This document shows positions 1-6,321 of a stretch of 7,465 bases of DNA, one piece after another (position 1 is the stretch's first letter; every line of letters starts with the position of its first letter). The translations under genes were made by a program, and so were the position numbers. Location: contig CABQXG010000055.1 of NCBI GenBank assembly GCA_902468045.1, positions 1-7,465 of the forward strand. The letters run 5' to 3'. The notes under the pieces are model-generated. The model did no database searches and was not told the origin of the DNA. It worked only from the letters and a program-made list of their open reading frames with translations. Source of the stretch: an uncultured Collinsella sp. Its GTDB lineage: Bacteria; Actinomycetota; Coriobacteriia; Coriobacteriales; Coriobacteriaceae.

Positions 1-2068
1 GAACATCGTCTTTACCGGCACCTCCGTGCAAAACGGCGCCGCCATGGCGCTTGTCGTTGCCACCGGCTCGGACACCTACCTGGGCGGCATCGCCAAGATG
101 CTCAACGGGCGCGGCGAAAAAAGCGCGTTTGACCGCGGCGTCTCGAGCGTCTCCATGCTGCTGGTGCGCCTGATGCTCGTTATGGCGCCGGCCGTCTTTG
201 CCATCAACGCCGCCACCAAGGGCAACGTCATCGACGCGCTGCTGTTCGCCACGAGCGTGGCCGTGGGCATCACGCCGCAGATGCTTCCCGTCATCGTGAC
301 CACGAGCCTGTCGCAGGGCGCCAAGGACCTCGCCCGTCGCCAGGTTATCGTCAAGGAGCTGCCGGCGATTCAAAACCTCGGAGCGATGGACGTCCTGTGC
401 TGCGACAAGACCGGCACCCTCACCGAAGACCGCATCGTGCTCGAGCGCTACCTCAACACCGATGGCAACGAGGACGCGCGCGTGCTGCGCCATGCGTTTT
501 TGAATAGCTTCTTCCAGACCGGCCTCAAAAATCTTATCGACCTGGCCGTAATCGACCGTGCCGATGTGACACCCTCGACCGTCGCACCCGATTCCATGCT
601 GGGCCAGAGTCTGCGCGACCGCTATACCAAGGTCGACGAGGTTCCCTTCGATTTCTCGCGCCGTCGCCTGAGCGTAGTTGTCGCCGACGCCCAAGGCAAA
701 ACCCAGATGGTTACCAAGGGCGCTGCCGAGGAAATGCTCGAGATCTGCTCCTTTGTCGAGATCGATGGCATCGCTCAGCCGCTCACCGACGAGAAGCTCG
801 CCCAGATTCGCAAGCAGATCGCCGGACTTAACGCCGAGGGCCTACGCGTAATTGCCGTGGCGCAGAAGACCAATCCGCGCTGCGTGGGCGAGTTTGGCAT
901 CGCCGACGAGTGCGACATGGTGCTGATGGGCTTTTTGGCCTTCCTCGATCCGCCCAAAGCAAGTGCCGCGGGCGCCGTCGCCACCCTCGAGGCCAAGGGC
1001 GTGGCGGTCAAGGTCCTAACCGGCGACAACGACCGCGTCGCCGCCACCGTCTGCGAGCAGATTGGTATCGATGCGAGCAACGTCTTGCTCGGCTCCGAGA
1101 TCGATGCGCTCGATGACGCCGAACTTGCCAAGCGCGCCGAGAAAACCCACCTCTTCGCCAAGCTCTCGCCGCTGCAGAAGGCGCGCCTGGTACGTGTCAT
1201 GCGCGAGATGCTCGGCCACACCGTGGGCTTTATGGGCGACGGCATCAACGACGCCGCCGCCATGCGTGCGAGCGATTGCGGCATCTCGGTCGATTCGGCC
1301 GTCGATATTGCCAAGGAATCCGCCGATATCATCTTGCTTCAGAAGGACCTGGGCGTGCTCGAGCGCGGCATCATCGAAGGCCGCCGCACTTACGGCAACC
1401 TGCTCAAGTACCTCAAGACCACGGTGAGCTCCAACTTTGGCAATGTGCTGTCCGTGACCGTCGCGAGCCTGTTCTTGCCGTTTTTGCCCATGAGCGCCCT
1501 GCAGCTGGTACTGCTGTCGCTGGTCTACGAGATCGTGTGCATCGCACTGCCGTGGGACACCGTCGATGACGCCTGGACTGCCCGCCCGCGTGCCTGGGAC
1601 GCCGCGTCCATCAAGGGCTTTATGCTCGAGCTGGGCCCCGTGAGCTCGCTGTTTGACATCGTGACCTTCGCCGCGCTCTTCTTTGTCGTGTGCCCCGCCG
1701 CCGTGGACGCAAGCTGGTCCGAGCTTGCCGCCGCGGGCGACGTCGCGGGTATGGCGACCTTTGCTGCGCTCTTCCAGAGCGGCTGGTTTGTCGAGTCCAT
1801 GTGGTCGCAGACACTCGTGGTCCACATGTTGCGCTCCCCGCATCTGCCGAGCCCGCGCGACCACGCCGCGCCCGCATTGTGCGTTCTTACCGTGCTGGGC
1901 CTGGCGCTCGTCACCTGGCTGCCGGCAAGCCCCATCGCCGATGTGCTCGGCCTCATGCCGCTGCCCACGAGCTTTTTTGGGCTGCTCATTGGCATCGTTA
2001 CCGCCTATAGCGCGCTCACCCAGCTGGCAAAGCGCCGCTACATTGCCCGCCACGGCGAGCTGCTGTAG
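1..2068 (+). CDS. mgtA: Mg2+-transporting P-type ATPase (P3B, MgtA/MgtB family), 5' truncated
   Basis: This is an inner-membrane P-type ATPase that by family imports Mg2+ at the cost of ATP. The reading frame is open from base 2, and the first visible residues (NIVFTGTSVQNG) are the actuator-domain end, so about 200 residues are missing upstream. The GTG at 26 is an internal valine, not a start; it is residue 1 below. Visible parts in order are: membrane helices M3/M4 (about 45-96); the phosphorylation motif DKTGTLT with Asp127; the nucleotide-binding KGAAEEM near 231; FLDPPK near 306; LTGDND near 331; the GDGINDA hinge at 404-410; and M5-M10 from about 465 to 665. SSNFGN, FLPFLPM, LPWDTVDDA and FQSGWFVESMWSQTLVVHM match MgtA closely, which separates it from Ca2+ or K+ pumps. 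The M4 motif reads TPQMLP where MgtA has TPEMLP. The gene ends with TAG and converges on the LuxR gene. Any leader or riboswitch lies outside the window. Confidence 0.95.
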   Translation, partial: NIVFTGTSVQNGAAMALVVATGSDTYLGGIAKMLNGRGEKSAFDRGVSSVSMLLVRLMLVMAPAVFAINAATKGNVIDALLFATSVAVGITPQMLPVIVTTSLSQGAKDLARRQVIVKELPAIQNLGAMDVLCCDKTGTLTEDRIVLERYLNTDGNEDARVLRHAFLNSFFQTGLKNLIDLAVIDRADVTPSTVAPDSMLGQSLRDRYTKVDEVPFDFSRRRLSVVVADAQGKTQMVTKGAAEEMLEICSFVEIDGIAQPLTDEKLAQIRKQIAGLNAEGLRVIAVAQKTNPRCVGEFGIADECDMVLMGFLAFLDPPKASAAGAVATLEAKGVAVKVLTGDNDRVAATVCEQIGIDASNVLLGSEIDALDDAELAKRAEKTHLFAKLSPLQKARLVRVMREMLGHTVGFMGDGINDAAAMRASDCGISVDSAVDIAKESADIILLQKDLGVLERGIIEGRRTYGNLLKYLKTTVSSNFGNVLSVTVASLFLPFLPMSALQLVLLSLVYEIVCIALPWDTVDDAWTARPRAWDAASIKGFMLELGPVSSLFDIVTFAALFFVVCPAAVDASWSELAAAGDVAGMATFAALFQSGWFVESMWSQTLVVHMLRSPHLPSPRDHAAPALCVLTVLGLALVTWLPASPIADVLGLMPLPTSFFGLLIGIVTAYSALTQLAKRRYIARHGELL

Positions 2069-2093
2069 CAAGTAGACGGAAAACACCCTGCCA

Positions 2094-2155
2094 GCTGCCG
2101 TTGCCACTACCACAGCTGCCAACGCCGCTGCCGTTGCCTCTGCCGCCGCCGCAGT
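2094..2155. repeat. Low-complexity GCC/GCT-rich tract with a 12-bp direct repeat
   Basis: Just after the ATPase stop is a run made almost entirely of GCN-like triplets. The 12-mer GCTGCCGTTGCC occurs at 2094-2105 and again at 2127-2138. Read in one frame it would encode an Ala/Val/Thr-rich peptide, but that frame has no ATG and a stop at 2073, so no gene is called. It could be a decayed coding tail or a slippage-prone simple repeat. Confidence 0.5.
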
Positions 2156-2168
2156 CTATCCCCCCAGC

Positions 2169-2235
2169 AGTTGCGGTGAAATAGTTCCTGTTTAAAGCCC
2201 CGTGACTTTAATTTAGGGACTATTCCACCGCAACT
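2169..2235. repeat. Long nested inverted repeat between convergent genes (REP/MITE-like)
   Basis: Two 20-nt arms, 2169-2188 (starting AGTTGCGGTG) and 2216-2235 (ending CACCGCAACT), are reverse complements at 18 of 20 positions; one of the two differences would still be a G-U pair in RNA. Inside the 27-nt loop a second perfect inverted repeat, TTAAAG (2192-2197) and CTTTAA (2206-2211), surrounds an 8-nt loop. No T-run follows either arm, so it is not a textbook intrinsic terminator. It sits between two converging genes and could still slow or stop transcription from both sides. The form suggests a mobile or dispersed palindromic element, but copy number cannot be judged from one window. Confidence 0.75.
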
Positions 2236-2249
2236 TATTGGGAGATTAG

Positions 2250-3794
2250 CTAGTCCTTGGGTGTCCAGGACCAGAAGAAGTTGATGAGGGCCACGCGCGA
2301 GGCGGTACCGGCCTTTTTGTTGATCGAGGAAATGTGGCGATAGAGCGTGGAGCGCGAAAGAAAGAGCGTTGTGGCGATGTCCTGAACGCTCTGGTCCGAA
2401 ACGACCAAGACCTCAAGAATATCGCGCTCGCGCTCTGTAAGCCCAAAGGTGGCGACGAAGGCATCAAGGCGTTCATCGGACGTGAGCTCCGCTGCCTCCA
2501 CGGGCTCGGGGTCGGAGCATGTGGGCGCAAGATCCCCACCAAGATCGTCGGTGGCAAGCGGCAGTCCGTCCCGCATCGCGGCATCATCGGCTCGTTGCCC
2601 CAACTGCCCCAGCAGCGTAATCGCAATGCCCACAAACATCACGAGCGCCGCACCGACCGCAGCCAGCACATTTTGACTCGAGATAATCGCCACTGCCGGC
2701 GCCGTCACGAACATCGAGCACACGTTGTTGACGACGCGACCCATGCACGGCCAAAAATATGACCAGCGCGCATAGAGCGAGACGGCGGCATATTTTGTGG
2801 TAAAGAACACCACGAAAAAGCCCGAGCCCAGATAAAAGATGATCGTGGCAGCGAGCTCGTTGCCGCCATTGCCATCGACGATGAGCACAAAGAACGAAAG
2901 CGTGGACAGTATGGCGGCACATGTCATGCCGATATTCATATACGAGCGGCCGTGCAGGTCAAATAGTGCGCCAGCGACCAACGAGCTCACGACAAGCAGC
3001 AGGCGCGGCCAATCGCCCAAATCGACGGCTCCGACAGCATGCAGGGTCGTGAAGCCCGCGTTGAGAGCGGCGAATACGCTGGAAAGATACGCCGTCGCCA
3101 CGGTCAGGCGAACTACGGCGCGACGGAATGCCGCCTTTGCCTCGGGATCGTCATGCCACTTGGCGCCATATTCCAGAGCACCTACCGAAAGCCCGGCAGC
3201 ACTGGGTTCAAAGTTGGGATCGGACTCGTCGCGCAGCTTGGCGCGTCGGGCACCGTGGAGCAACGCCACCTGCGCGATCGCACAGACGACCAGAACAGCC
3301 TGCTGAGGAATGCCGACAGGCATCACCATGTGGTTGAGAACCTGCACCAGAACGCCCATGGCGTAAGAAAGTGCGGCGGCGCGCGCCAAGCAGGGCGTTC
3401 GCGCAAAGCGCCTCGCAAAATTTGCATGAGCAGTCGATCCGCAGTAGCCCAGCGCGCAGCACGCCACCAAACCGCCGGCAATTACCACCTCAACCTGAAC
3501 CGCCATAATCAACAGCAGCAATGCCGCCACCAGCAAAACGCCCGTGACGTCACTCGTTGCGTCGATAGCATGGGGACGGCGATAGTACAGAATGGGACGC
3601 ACAAAAAAGCCAATCACGCTCGCGCCGAGGACAAGGCTCTCATAAATAACGACCTCGTTCGGAGACACGAACTCGGCCATGCGCGCATCAAAGAGATACT
3701 CGCACGCCAAAAACGTGAAGGAGAACAGCGCCAGGCATATAATCTCCCGAATGCCCCGACGCAGATATGCGGTTGTGTCTCCCATGCCCCTCAT
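2250..3794 (-). CDS. Membrane-bound LuxR-family transcriptional regulator
   Basis: A 514-residue protein. The N-terminal ~400 residues hold roughly 12 hydrophobic segments (about 15-33, 47-70, 83-100, 101-120, 139-158, 163-180, 228-247, 263-280, 287-306, 312-333, 355-372 and 376-397), resembling a transporter-like sensor. An acidic linker (about 400-440) follows, then a GerE/LuxR helix-turn-helix at about 450-508: GLTERERDILEVL, then VQDIATTLFLSRSTLYRHISSINKKAG. This architecture is common in Coriobacteriia, where such proteins often control nearby metabolic genes in response to small molecules. The ligand and targets here are unknown. The start chosen is the ATG at 3794, with a G-run (complement of 3801-3807) about 6 nt upstream; an ATG three codons in (3785) is possible but has a worse spaced site. 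It converges on the ATPase and diverges from the zinc-ribbon/SPFH operon, so either flank could be a target. Confidence 0.9.
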   Translation of the reverse strand: MRGMGDTTAYLRRGIREIICLALFSFTFLACEYLFDARMAEFVSPNEVVIYESLVLGASVIGFFVRPILYYRRPHAIDATSDVTGVLLVAALLLLIMAVQVEVVIAGGLVACCALGYCGSTAHANFARRFARTPCLARAAALSYAMGVLVQVLNHMVMPVGIPQQAVLVVCAIAQVALLHGARRAKLRDESDPNFEPSAAGLSVGALEYGAKWHDDPEAKAAFRRAVVRLTVATAYLSSVFAALNAGFTTLHAVGAVDLGDWPRLLLVVSSLVAGALFDLHGRSYMNIGMTCAAILSTLSFFVLIVDGNGGNELAATIIFYLGSGFFVVFFTTKYAAVSLYARWSYFWPCMGRVVNNVCSMFVTAPAVAIISSQNVLAAVGAALVMFVGIAITLLGQLGQRADDAAMRDGLPLATDDLGGDLAPTCSDPEPVEAAELTSDERLDAFVATFGLTERERDILEVLVVSDQSVQDIATTLFLSRSTLYRHISSINKKAGTASRVALINFFWSWTPKD

Positions 3795-3826
3795 GGTTAA
3801 CCCCCCCGGCCGCTCAATTGTCTGGA

Positions 3827-3855
3827 AATCTATTTTAATAAAGAACCAGTCTCAA
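3827..3855 (-). promoter_or_regulatory. Candidate sigma-70-type promoter for the LuxR regulator
   Basis: On the minus strand, TTGAGA (complement of 3850-3855; five of six to TTGACA) lies 17 nt before TAGATT (complement of 3827-3832; four of six to TATAAT). The start would fall near 3820, giving a leader of about 25 nt that includes the G-run ribosome binding site. The surrounding stretch is locally AT-rich. This is pattern matching only. Confidence 0.4.
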
Positions 3856-3960
3856 TATCGAAGCCAGGCTCGAAATGCTGCCAATTCGACCCCAGCCGTC
3901 CACATCACGCCGCGATTTTGAGCCGCATGGACCAGAAGGGACACGCGCAATCTCTAGCTC

Positions 3961-4072
3961 GGCCAGGAGTGTCTCCAACTACCACTCATTTAAGTACGTC
4001 CCCAATGAGTACCTTCGACAAAGAGTGTCCCCCGCGACTAGTCGTTTAAGAACGTCCCCAATGACTAGTCAA
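3961..4072. repeat. Two tandem 56-bp hairpin repeats, REP-like
   Basis: Unit A (3961-4016) and unit B (4017-4072) align without gaps at a period of exactly 56 bp. They share GAGTGTC (3967 and 4023) and a TTTAAG-ACGTCCCCAATGA core. Each can fold. Unit A has ACTCATT (3984-3990) pairing with AATGAGT (4004-4010). Unit B has GACTAGTCGTT (4036-4046) pairing with AATGACTAGTC (4060-4070) with one G-U. Both loops are 13 nt (TAAG, A or T, then ACGTCCCC). The stems differ between copies but each remains self-complementary, so the pairing appears conserved rather than the bases. A weaker third copy (GTGTCCC at 4084, then GACTCGTTGAG) follows. This is typical of REP sequences, which in many bacteria are mobilised by IS200-like RAYT transposases; none is encoded here. 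Confidence 0.75.
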
Positions 4073-4138
4073 AAATGGGCCATGTGTCCCAGTTGTGGAG
4101 ACTCGTTGAGCCGTCTGGGTATCGTGAAAGATCGTGCA

Positions 4139-4183
4139 CTCCCCCATCATCAAAAGTGACACACGCTACCTGTTGATGGGAGG
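4139..4183 (+). promoter_or_regulatory. Ribosome binding site with possible sequestering hairpin
   Basis: GGGAGG at 4178-4183 lies 5 nt before the ATG at 4189 and is a strong Shine-Dalgarno sequence. It overlaps the 3' arm of a possible hairpin: CCCATCA (4143-4149) is the exact complement of TGATGGG (4174-4180). The pairing can extend as CTCC with a two-base bulge, covering most of the Shine-Dalgarno sequence. The loop is about 24 nt, so stability is uncertain. Confidence 0.35.
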
Positions 4184-4188
4184 CAACC

Positions 4189-4926
4189 ATGGGCTTCTTT
4201 GACAAGATGTTCGAAAAGAAAGAGTGCGCGATTTGCGGTACCGAGCTGGGTCTTTTGGGAAAGACCAAAATCAGCGAAGGCTACCTGTGCAAAGAGTGCG
4301 CCGGCAAGCTCTCCCCCTACTTCCACGGCTACCGCTCCAGCACCGCGGACGATATCCGCGAGCAACTCGCCTACCGCGAGGCCAATGCCGAGCGTCTGGC
4401 GTCGTTCAACCCCACGTGCACGCTCTCTGCCGGGCGCACCAACATCATGCTCGACGAAGACGCGGGCCTGCTGATCATTACCTCGCAGAGCCGCTGGCGC
4501 GACGCCAATCCCGACATCATCGAGTTCTCGCAGGTACTCGGCTGCGATATGGATATTGACGAGCACCGCACCGAGATCTATCGCGAGACCAAAGACGGCG
4601 AGCGCGAGAGCTACAATCCGCCGCGCTACGACCTGGATTACGACTTTAATCTGACCATCCACGTCAACACGCCGTACTTTACCCAGATCGACCTGCGCGT
4701 GAACGACTCCACCATCGACCAGCGCGGTTCCATCGAGTACCGCGAGGCCAAGCGGCAGGCAACCGAGGTCCGCGACGCGCTGGTGCAGCTGCGTCAGGAA
4801 ACGCGCGACAGCGTCGTGGCCGCTAAGGCCCCCAAGACCGCGGTCACCTGCCCCTTCTGCGGTGCAACCACCATTCCCGATGCCAGTGGGCGCTGCGAAT
4901 ACTGCGGTGGCGCCATCGGCGCTTAG
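4189..4926 (+). CDS. DUF4428-domain protein with C-terminal zinc ribbon
   Basis: A 245-residue protein predicted to be soluble, first of a three-gene operon. The N terminus matches DUF4428: CAIC (Cys13, Cys16) and CKEC (Cys34, Cys37) flank a conserved ELGLLGKTKISEGYLC stretch, forming a probable zinc-binding treble-clef or ribbon. The middle (about 75-175) is beta-rich, with NIMLDEDAGLLIIT, and looks like a PH-like sensor or adaptor fold. A helical, charged segment (about 183-212) follows. The C terminus is a short zinc ribbon with Cys221, Cys224, Cys236 and Cys239 (CPFC, CEYC). No enzyme motif or signal peptide is seen. The start is fixed by GGGAGG 5 nt upstream. The next gene begins 24 nt after the stop, so co-expression is very likely. 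The function is unknown; a protein-protein adaptor role in a membrane complex with its two neighbours is inferred. Confidence 0.85.
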   Translation: MGFFDKMFEKKECAICGTELGLLGKTKISEGYLCKECAGKLSPYFHGYRSSTADDIREQLAYREANAERLASFNPTCTLSAGRTNIMLDEDAGLLIITSQSRWRDANPDIIEFSQVLGCDMDIDEHRTEIYRETKDGERESYNPPRYDLDYDFNLTIHVNTPYFTQIDLRVNDSTIDQRGSIEYREAKRQATEVRDALVQLRQETRDSVVAAKAPKTAVTCPFCGATTIPDASGRCEYCGGAIGA

Positions 4927-4950
4927 CCTCCGGCACGGAAAGGACCGATC

Positions 4951-6273
4951 ATGGCCTTCGAGAGCGTTAACTATCAGTGCCCTGCCTGCGGTGGCCCCTT
5001 GCATTTTGCAAGCGCCGAGCAAAAGCTCGTCTGCGACTACTGTGACTCGCGCTTTGAAGTCGAAGAAGTCGAGGCCCTCTATCGCGAGCGCCAGGACAAG
5101 GCCGACGCCAAAGCCGATGCGGCAGCCGCAACGCCCAAGCCCGTCGCCGACGACGCGGTGCAGGAGCTCGCCCAAAACGCCGGCTACATCTGCTCGTCGT
5201 GCGGCGCCGAGCTCGTGTCCGACGGCACCGTCGCCGTCACCACCTGCCCGTACTGCGGCAACTCCGCCGTGGCGCCCGGCCAGCTCTCGGGCGACTTCTC
5301 GCCCGACCTAGTGATTCCGTTTAAGCTCGGGCGCGATGACGTCACGGCCGCACTCAAGGAACACTACAAGGGCAAGATCTTGCTGCCCAAGAGCTTTGTC
5401 ACCGGCAACCACATCGACGAGGTCCAAGGTGTCTACGTGCCGTTTTGGCTCTACGGCGCCCGCGTTGACGGCGAAGTGTACTTTGACGCGACCAACGAGA
5501 CCGTGACCGAGGAATCCGACCGCACCGTCACGACCACCGACCACTACGATGCCTATCGCAAGGGCAATATCTCGTTTAAGCGCGTGCCCGTCGACGGATC
5601 GTCCAAGATGCCCGACGGCCACATGGATGCCATCGAGCCGTTTGACTACGACGCGCTGCGTCCGTTCTCGGTCGCCTATATGCCCGGCTACATCGCCAAC
5701 CGTTACGACGAGGACTGCGAGACCTGCAAGGCGCGCGCCGAGCGCCGTATGGAAGAAAGCACGATCTCGGCCCTGCGCGAGACCGTCGTCGACGAATACG
5801 ACGATGCCACGGTCGAAAGCAAGCAGCTCGACTACACCTGGGAAGACAGCGACTACGCCCTGTTCCCCGTCTGGATGCTCTCCACCTCGTGGAACGGCAA
5901 GAGCTACCTGTTTGCCATGAACGGCCAGACCGGCCGCTTGGTCGGCGAGCTCCCCTGCTCCAAGCCCAAGCTCGCCATCGCCTCGGTGCTGTTCTTTGTG
6001 ATCGGATTTATCCTCTCCCAGATTCTCTTTATGGGTGAGAACGCCTTCGATCCGGATTACCTCACCTTTGATATCGAGGGCATCCTCATCAACATCATCG
6101 CGCCGCTGATCATCGTGATCATCGGAGACGTGCTACTGGTAGGCCAGCTCAAGACGGCCAACGAGGCCACCCACGCCGACGAGTACTGCGGCGAGCTCGA
6201 CCTGACCGAGAAGCACGACACCTTCAGCCACACCGAGACCACCGTTGTCATGAAAGACGACAAGGACGACTAA
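4951..6273 (+). CDS. TFIIB-type zinc-ribbon protein with two C-terminal membrane helices (YdjG-like)
   Basis: A 440-residue protein. It opens with a TFIIB-type zinc ribbon (Cys10, Cys13, Cys28, Cys31: CPAC, CDYC). An Ala/Asp/Lys-rich linker (about 45-72) leads to a second ribbon (Cys81, Cys84, Cys99, Cys102: CSSC, CPYC). The central domain (about 115-335) begins DLVIPFKLGRDD and contains VQGVYVPFWLYGARVDGEVYFDA and YALFPVWMLSTSWNGKSYLFAMNGQTG, as in YdjG-like bacterial proteins. A further CETC pair sits at 256-259. Two hydrophobic helices (about 341-361 and 376-398) are joined by a short acidic loop, and the charged tail ends KDDKDD. Both termini are therefore probably cytoplasmic. In B. subtilis, YdjG acts with YdjH and YdjI in attaching PspA to the membrane; a related membrane-anchor role is inferred here. 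AAAGGA at 4939-4944 supports the ATG. Some databases call relatives phage replisome organisers, which I do not credit. Confidence 0.85.
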   Translation: MAFESVNYQCPACGGPLHFASAEQKLVCDYCDSRFEVEEVEALYRERQDKADAKADAAAATPKPVADDAVQELAQNAGYICSSCGAELVSDGTVAVTTCPYCGNSAVAPGQLSGDFSPDLVIPFKLGRDDVTAALKEHYKGKILLPKSFVTGNHIDEVQGVYVPFWLYGARVDGEVYFDATNETVTEESDRTVTTTDHYDAYRKGNISFKRVPVDGSSKMPDGHMDAIEPFDYDALRPFSVAYMPGYIANRYDEDCETCKARAERRMEESTISALRETVVDEYDDATVESKQLDYTWEDSDYALFPVWMLSTSWNGKSYLFAMNGQTGRLVGELPCSKPKLAIASVLFFVIGFILSQILFMGENAFDPDYLTFDIEGILINIIAPLIIVIIGDVLLVGQLKTANEATHADEYCGELDLTEKHDTFSHTETTVVMKDDKDD

Positions 6274-6321
6274 GCAATCCAACCAATACCACCCGGCCTT
6301 TGACGAGAAAGGAAGATCACC

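Larger units (their letters stand above)
3795..4188. other. Divergent intergenic region (394 bp)
   Basis: No gene is supported here. From the LuxR side it holds the regulator's leader and candidate promoter (to 3855), then about 80 bp with nothing recognisable apart from GGGACAC at 3938-3944. Next come the tandem hairpin repeats (3961-4072, with a degenerate third copy to about 4120) and the leader of the DUF4428 gene with its ribosome binding site. Open frames crossing it run through the repeats and have no family resemblance. I found no convincing -35/-10 pair for the downstream operon, though one must exist here or close by. Confidence 0.7.

Noticed and set aside
26..28. GTG at 26 as the true start of the ATPase
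   Set aside because: The frame stays open to the window edge and the upstream residues match the conserved P-type ATPase actuator region, so the gene is simply cut by the window.
1016..2122. Long open frame on the minus strand opposite the ATPase gene
   Set aside because: It lies antisense to a clearly conserved pump gene, its product is low-complexity Gly/Ala/His-rich with no family resemblance, and such shadows are expected in GC-rich DNA.
2169..2235. Canonical Rho-independent terminator
   Set aside because: The stem is long and strong, but neither side is followed by a run of T, so it is reported as an inverted repeat with only possible terminator activity.
3039..3800. Plus-strand open frame antisense to the LuxR gene
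   Set aside because: Its product is Arg/His/Gln-rich with no domain, and the opposite frame encodes a well-formed 12-helix LuxR protein.
3961..4120. CRISPR array
   Set aside because: There are only two good copies and one poor one, the repeats are contiguous rather than separated by unique spacers, and no cas gene is present.
3679..4159. Small plus-strand open frames in the divergent intergenic region
   Set aside because: They cross the hairpin repeats, lack credible ribosome binding sites and show no recognisable protein features.
4150..5175. Minus-strand open frame of about 340 codons across the DUF4428 and YdjG-like genes
   Set aside because: It covers two real genes with conserved cysteine motifs on the plus strand, and its Val/Gly/Ala-rich product resembles a mirror of GC-rich codons.
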